From contig NZ_CP159992.1 of the NCBI RefSeq assembly GCF_040702995.1, positions 5,857,001 to 5,921,000 of the forward strand: a stretch of DNA of 64,000 bases, in the 5' to 3' direction. Below, piece after piece: positions 61,396 to 64,000 of the stretch. The position numbers and the translations under genes are program-made. The DNA comes from Paenibacillus sp. AN1007. Lineage in GTDB: Bacteria; Bacillota; Bacilli; Paenibacillales; Paenibacillaceae. Numbering within the stretch: position 1 is the first letter of the stretch; every line of letters begins with the position of its first letter. The notes under the pieces were generated by a model, which made no database searches, had not been told where the DNA came from, and saw only the letters and a program-made list of their open reading frames with translations.

Positions 61396-62628
61396 TTGAA
61401 CAAAGGTGGTGAATGTATGAAGGAATTGCACAGTCCGGTGAACCGTAAAACGTATTATTTTTCCATGTTATTGATGATCATTCTAATGGCGGCTGGATTA
61501 GGTGTATCTACATTAGAACTTCAGTCCGTTACACCCGGGTATATAATCCACTTGTTATGTGTCATGATTATCCCTGCATGTCTGCTCATGTATCCTCAAT
61601 ATGAGACGTTTGCTTTCCGATTGACCATCATTTTGCTCGGGTTTGTCTATTTCTACACACTTGCCCTGCTCTATCCTCAGACGTGGACAACGTACATCAT
61701 GATCTGTCTGCTTCCGGCTCTCGCTATATTGTTTTATGATTTCAAACTGTTCTATATCTCCCTCACTCTGAACGTAATCCTGCTGGTGATCGTGACGGGT
61801 TATATCCATAGTCAGGGAACGACGTACAGCTATATACATACAGATCTGGCGGGTAATCTCATTAATATTATTGCGAGTCAACTGCTGCTGTTTCTCATCT
61901 TTTATCTGACCTTTGATCGTATACGAAAGCAGGAATTATATCTAGAGCAGGTCCAGCAATCCGAACGTCTAAAAATGGTTTCGCATTTAACGGCAGCGGT
62001 TGCTCACGAAATTCGTAATCCGGTGACCGTGGTGCGGGGGTTCCTGCAGCTCTATCGGGAGAATCCTGCGTTTAACGCTTCGGATAAATCGAAGTTTGCG
62101 CTAATGATAGACGAGCTGAATACGGTCGAACAGGTAACGTCTCAATTCCTGAATATCGCCAAACCAAACCATGAGATGATTCCCGAGAGGGTGGATGTAC
62201 AGGATGTGCTTGAAGGGGTTGCCAGTCTGCTGGGTTCTTATGCGACATTATCCAACAAACATATAGATATTCAGGTCGGCGAGGGATGCACCATCCTCAT
62301 GAATGCGATTGAGTTCAAGCAGGTAATCATTAATCTGATCAAGAATGGCCTCGAGGCCTCGGATGTGGGGGAGATGGTTCTCGTAACCGCAAAACGCGTG
62401 AAGCAAACGGTGGAGATCAAGATTAGTGACCAGGGCTGCGGCATGACTGAGGAAGAAGTGAAGGCTCTCGGGACACCGTTTTATTCACTAAAAACGAATG
62501 GTACCGGACTTGGACTGATGATCTGTTTCAACATCGTGGAGAAGGCTCTCGGAACGATTAAGTATCAGAGTGAGAAGGGAAAAGGGACTACGGTGACTCT
62601 AACGTTTCCGGCAGCAGACCGCAGCTAA
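61396..62628 (+). CDS. KinB-like sensor histidine kinase
   Basis: A 410-residue membrane kinase with six N-terminal helices (about 20-175) and no large extracellular loop, as in sporulation kinase KinB. H-box AHEIRNPVTVVRGFLQL (about 200-216), N-box NLIKNGLEAS, G1 DQGCGMTEEE, G2 GTGLGLMI. It probably feeds the Spo0F-Spo0A phosphorelay; no response regulator is adjacent. Two starts are possible: TTG 61396 with GGAGG at 6 nt, or ATG 61417 with AAAGGTGG at 7 nt. Confidence 0.87.
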   Translation: MNKGGECMKELHSPVNRKTYYFSMLLMIILMAAGLGVSTLELQSVTPGYIIHLLCVMIIPACLLMYPQYETFAFRLTIILLGFVYFYTLALLYPQTWTTYIMICLLPALAILFYDFKLFYISLTLNVILLVIVTGYIHSQGTTYSYIHTDLAGNLINIIASQLLLFLIFYLTFDRIRKQELYLEQVQQSERLKMVSHLTAAVAHEIRNPVTVVRGFLQLYRENPAFNASDKSKFALMIDELNTVEQVTSQFLNIAKPNHEMIPERVDVQDVLEGVASLLGSYATLSNKHIDIQVGEGCTILMNAIEFKQVIINLIKNGLEASDVGEMVLVTAKRVKQTVEIKISDQGCGMTEEEVKALGTPFYSLKTNGTGLGLMICFNIVEKALGTIKYQSEKGKGTTVTLTFPAADRS

Positions 62629-62715
62629 AGGGCACGGAGAGTTGTCGATTCCCTGTGAAGAGGAATAAATAAAAGAAGAGTATGAGTATAAATAGATTTA
62701 AAAAGTGAGTTAAGA

Positions 62716-62740
62716 AAGGCTGCCGAGGGGCAGCCTTTTT
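62716..62740. terminator. Terminator between kinase and aldo/keto reductase genes
   Basis: AAGGCTGCC and GGCAGCCTT form a perfect 9-bp stem; T run on the plus strand, usable for both convergent genes. Confidence 0.75.
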
Positions 62741-62774
62741 CCTGTTCTTATTCACCATCTTAATCAGCTCTGAC

Positions 62775-63758
62775 TCAGGGGAACGAAGGATAACGCTCGC
62801 CGGCTGCAAACCCTTTTGGCGAGATGTGTTCGATCTCGGCCAGTTCTTCCGGCGTGATCATTACCTGCAATGCACCGAGGTTCTCCTGCAGCCGATCCAG
62901 ACGTTTCGTACCAGGAATAGGCACAATCTGCTCCCCCTGCGCCAGGAGCCAGGCTAGAGCCAATTGAGGCGTAGTGCAGCCTTTTCGTGCGGCAAGCTGT
63001 TCAATCAGCCGAACGACTTCCAGATTTTTATTGAAATTATCCCCTTGGAAACGAGGAAAGAAACGGCGGTAATCATCCGCAGGAAGATCATCAAATGTCC
63101 GAATCTGTCCAGTCAGGAATCCGCGTCCCAAGGGGCTGTAGGGTACAAAACCGATACCCAGTTCATCCAGCACAGGCAGTACCTCATCTTCTACTTCGCG
63201 GCTCCATAGCGAGTATTCTGTTTCTACCGCTGTGATGGGATGAATGGCATGTGCCCGCCGGATCTGATCCGCCGCTGTTTCTGAAAGACCAAGAAAGCGG
63301 ACTTTACCCTCCTGCACAAGTTGAGCCATAGCGCCGACGGTCTCTTCAATGGGGATGTCTGGATCAACACGATGCTGATAGTACAGGTCGATGTAATCCG
63401 TGCCCAGTTGAAGCAGGCTGGAATCGATTGATTTTTTGACATACGCCGGGTGTCCGAGTACTTTCATGGTTGGAGATACAATGCCGAATTTGGTCGCCAG
63501 AATGGCTTGATCACGGCGGCCTTTCAGAGCTCGGCCAACCAGCTGCTCGTTACCTCCGAACCGTCCTTGCTGCATGAAATGTTCACCATATATATCAGCT
63601 GTGTCGAACAAGGTAACTCCCTGATCCAGTGCACCATGGATCGTGCGTATCGAATCCTCGTTATCAGGCATCATCATGGTACCAAGTCCCAGTGCGGATA
63701 CCTCAAGTCCAAGTGAACCTAACTTCCTTTTCACCACTCCATTATTAAACTCCATCAT
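62775..63758 (-). CDS. Aldo/keto reductase
   Basis: A 327-residue TIM-barrel NADPH reductase. The catalytic tetrad is visible: Asp and Tyr in DTADIYG, Lys in ATKFG, and His in YYQHRVD. The cofactor region reads PIPGTKRLDRLQENLGA. The substrate is a carbonyl compound that cannot be named. GAGGAA lies about 6 nt before the first of two adjacent ATGs. The last 240 bp of the window upstream of it show no gene. Confidence 0.92.
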   Translation of the reverse strand: MMEFNNGVVKRKLGSLGLEVSALGLGTMMMPDNEDSIRTIHGALDQGVTLFDTADIYGEHFMQQGRFGGNEQLVGRALKGRRDQAILATKFGIVSPTMKVLGHPAYVKKSIDSSLLQLGTDYIDLYYQHRVDPDIPIEETVGAMAQLVQEGKVRFLGLSETAADQIRRAHAIHPITAVETEYSLWSREVEDEVLPVLDELGIGFVPYSPLGRGFLTGQIRTFDDLPADDYRRFFPRFQGDNFNKNLEVVRLIEQLAARKGCTTPQLALAWLLAQGEQIVPIPGTKRLDRLQENLGALQVMITPEELAEIEHISPKGFAAGERYPSFP

Positions 63759-64000
63759 ATTGTTCCTCTTTTCCGCAAATTAGAGAATATAGACCTTTCA
63801 TTGTTACGCTAAGGTATGATCCTATTTTAATTCAGCAAGCTTGCCCCAACCACAGCATGCCTATGCTGGTAACGGCAGTACCAGGATGAGGTATTATTTC
63901 GGTTGTCTTGTATAGAACTACGGTGGTAAATGAAGTGTAGATCAATCAATTTGTGAAAGAAGAGGGGCAAGCAAAGTTTATGATTCCTGTTTCTTGACTG

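Noticed and set aside
1..64000. CRISPR arrays, tRNA and rRNA genes
   Set aside because: No regularly spaced short repeats with unique spacers, and no cloverleaf or rRNA-like segment was recognised on either strand.

Overview
The window looks like a Paenibacillus chromosome or that of a close relative (Firmicutes, Bacillales). This rests on the tail of a wal operon (walH-walI-walJ-htrA), a CxxH/CxxC protein next to rlmH, GGAGG-type ribosome sites, SLH-domain surface proteins, YheC/YheD-type spore proteins, a KinB-like kinase and a short Ctc/L25. I see no tRNA, rRNA or CRISPR array.

Layout. 1-7.4 kb: core wal-operon tail, a lipoprotein, a CxxH/CxxC protein and rlmH, with two unusual about 200-bp convergent repeat elements. 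7.4-12.8 kb: an accessory island. An AT-rich HEPN/zinc-ribbon gene is trapped between intact rlmH and a second, broken rlmH 3' end, the same locus used by staphylococcal SCC elements. ADP-ribosylglycohydrolase and marR-glycosyltransferase genes follow. 13-23.7 kb: an AraC-like regulator and a phosphotransferase that both lack a normal start codon at the expected place, a GH120-type beta-xylosidase, another phosphotransferase, an ABC-F protein, a YndJ-like membrane protein, endonuclease V and a nonsense-interrupted SMI1/KNR4-like gene. 23.8-26.5 kb: a MetE-like/aldehyde dehydrogenase operon. 26.7-33.7 kb: a 2038-aa cell-wall adhesin and its class B sortase. 33.9-42.1 kb: small accessory genes, a beta-lactamase-like hydrolase, a sigma factor with a long C-terminal extension, and decayed AraC, SLH and IS fragments. 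42.2-51.2 kb: an ECF sigma/anti-sigma pair with three secreted or lipoprotein paralogues of the anti-sigma ectodomain, interleaved with a lectin and an SLH-anchored 5'-nucleotidase. 51.4-64 kb: a GNAT protein, a YheC/D protein, an OFA transporter, a three-gene PilZ-linked polysaccharide cluster, ctc with an overlapping leader ORF, a KinB-like kinase and an aldo/keto reductase.

How genes work together. WalH/WalI restrain the WalK kinase and HtrA deals with misfolded envelope protein. The sortase probably anchors the adjacent adhesin. The ECF sigma/anti-sigma pair is translationally coupled. A 12-bp motif (TGTCACAAAAAG) precedes both the sigma gene and the distant paralogue, suggesting one autoregulated regulon in which secreted copies of the sensor domain might compete for the signal. 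The GT2-GtrA, BcsA-like PilZ and polytopic membrane genes look like a c-di-GMP-responsive glycan export or modification operon.

The two most interesting candidates are the SCC-like rlmH insertion carrying a HEPN protein and the ECF/anti-sigma system with paralogous ectodomain proteins. All calls come from reading the sequence; no database search was run.
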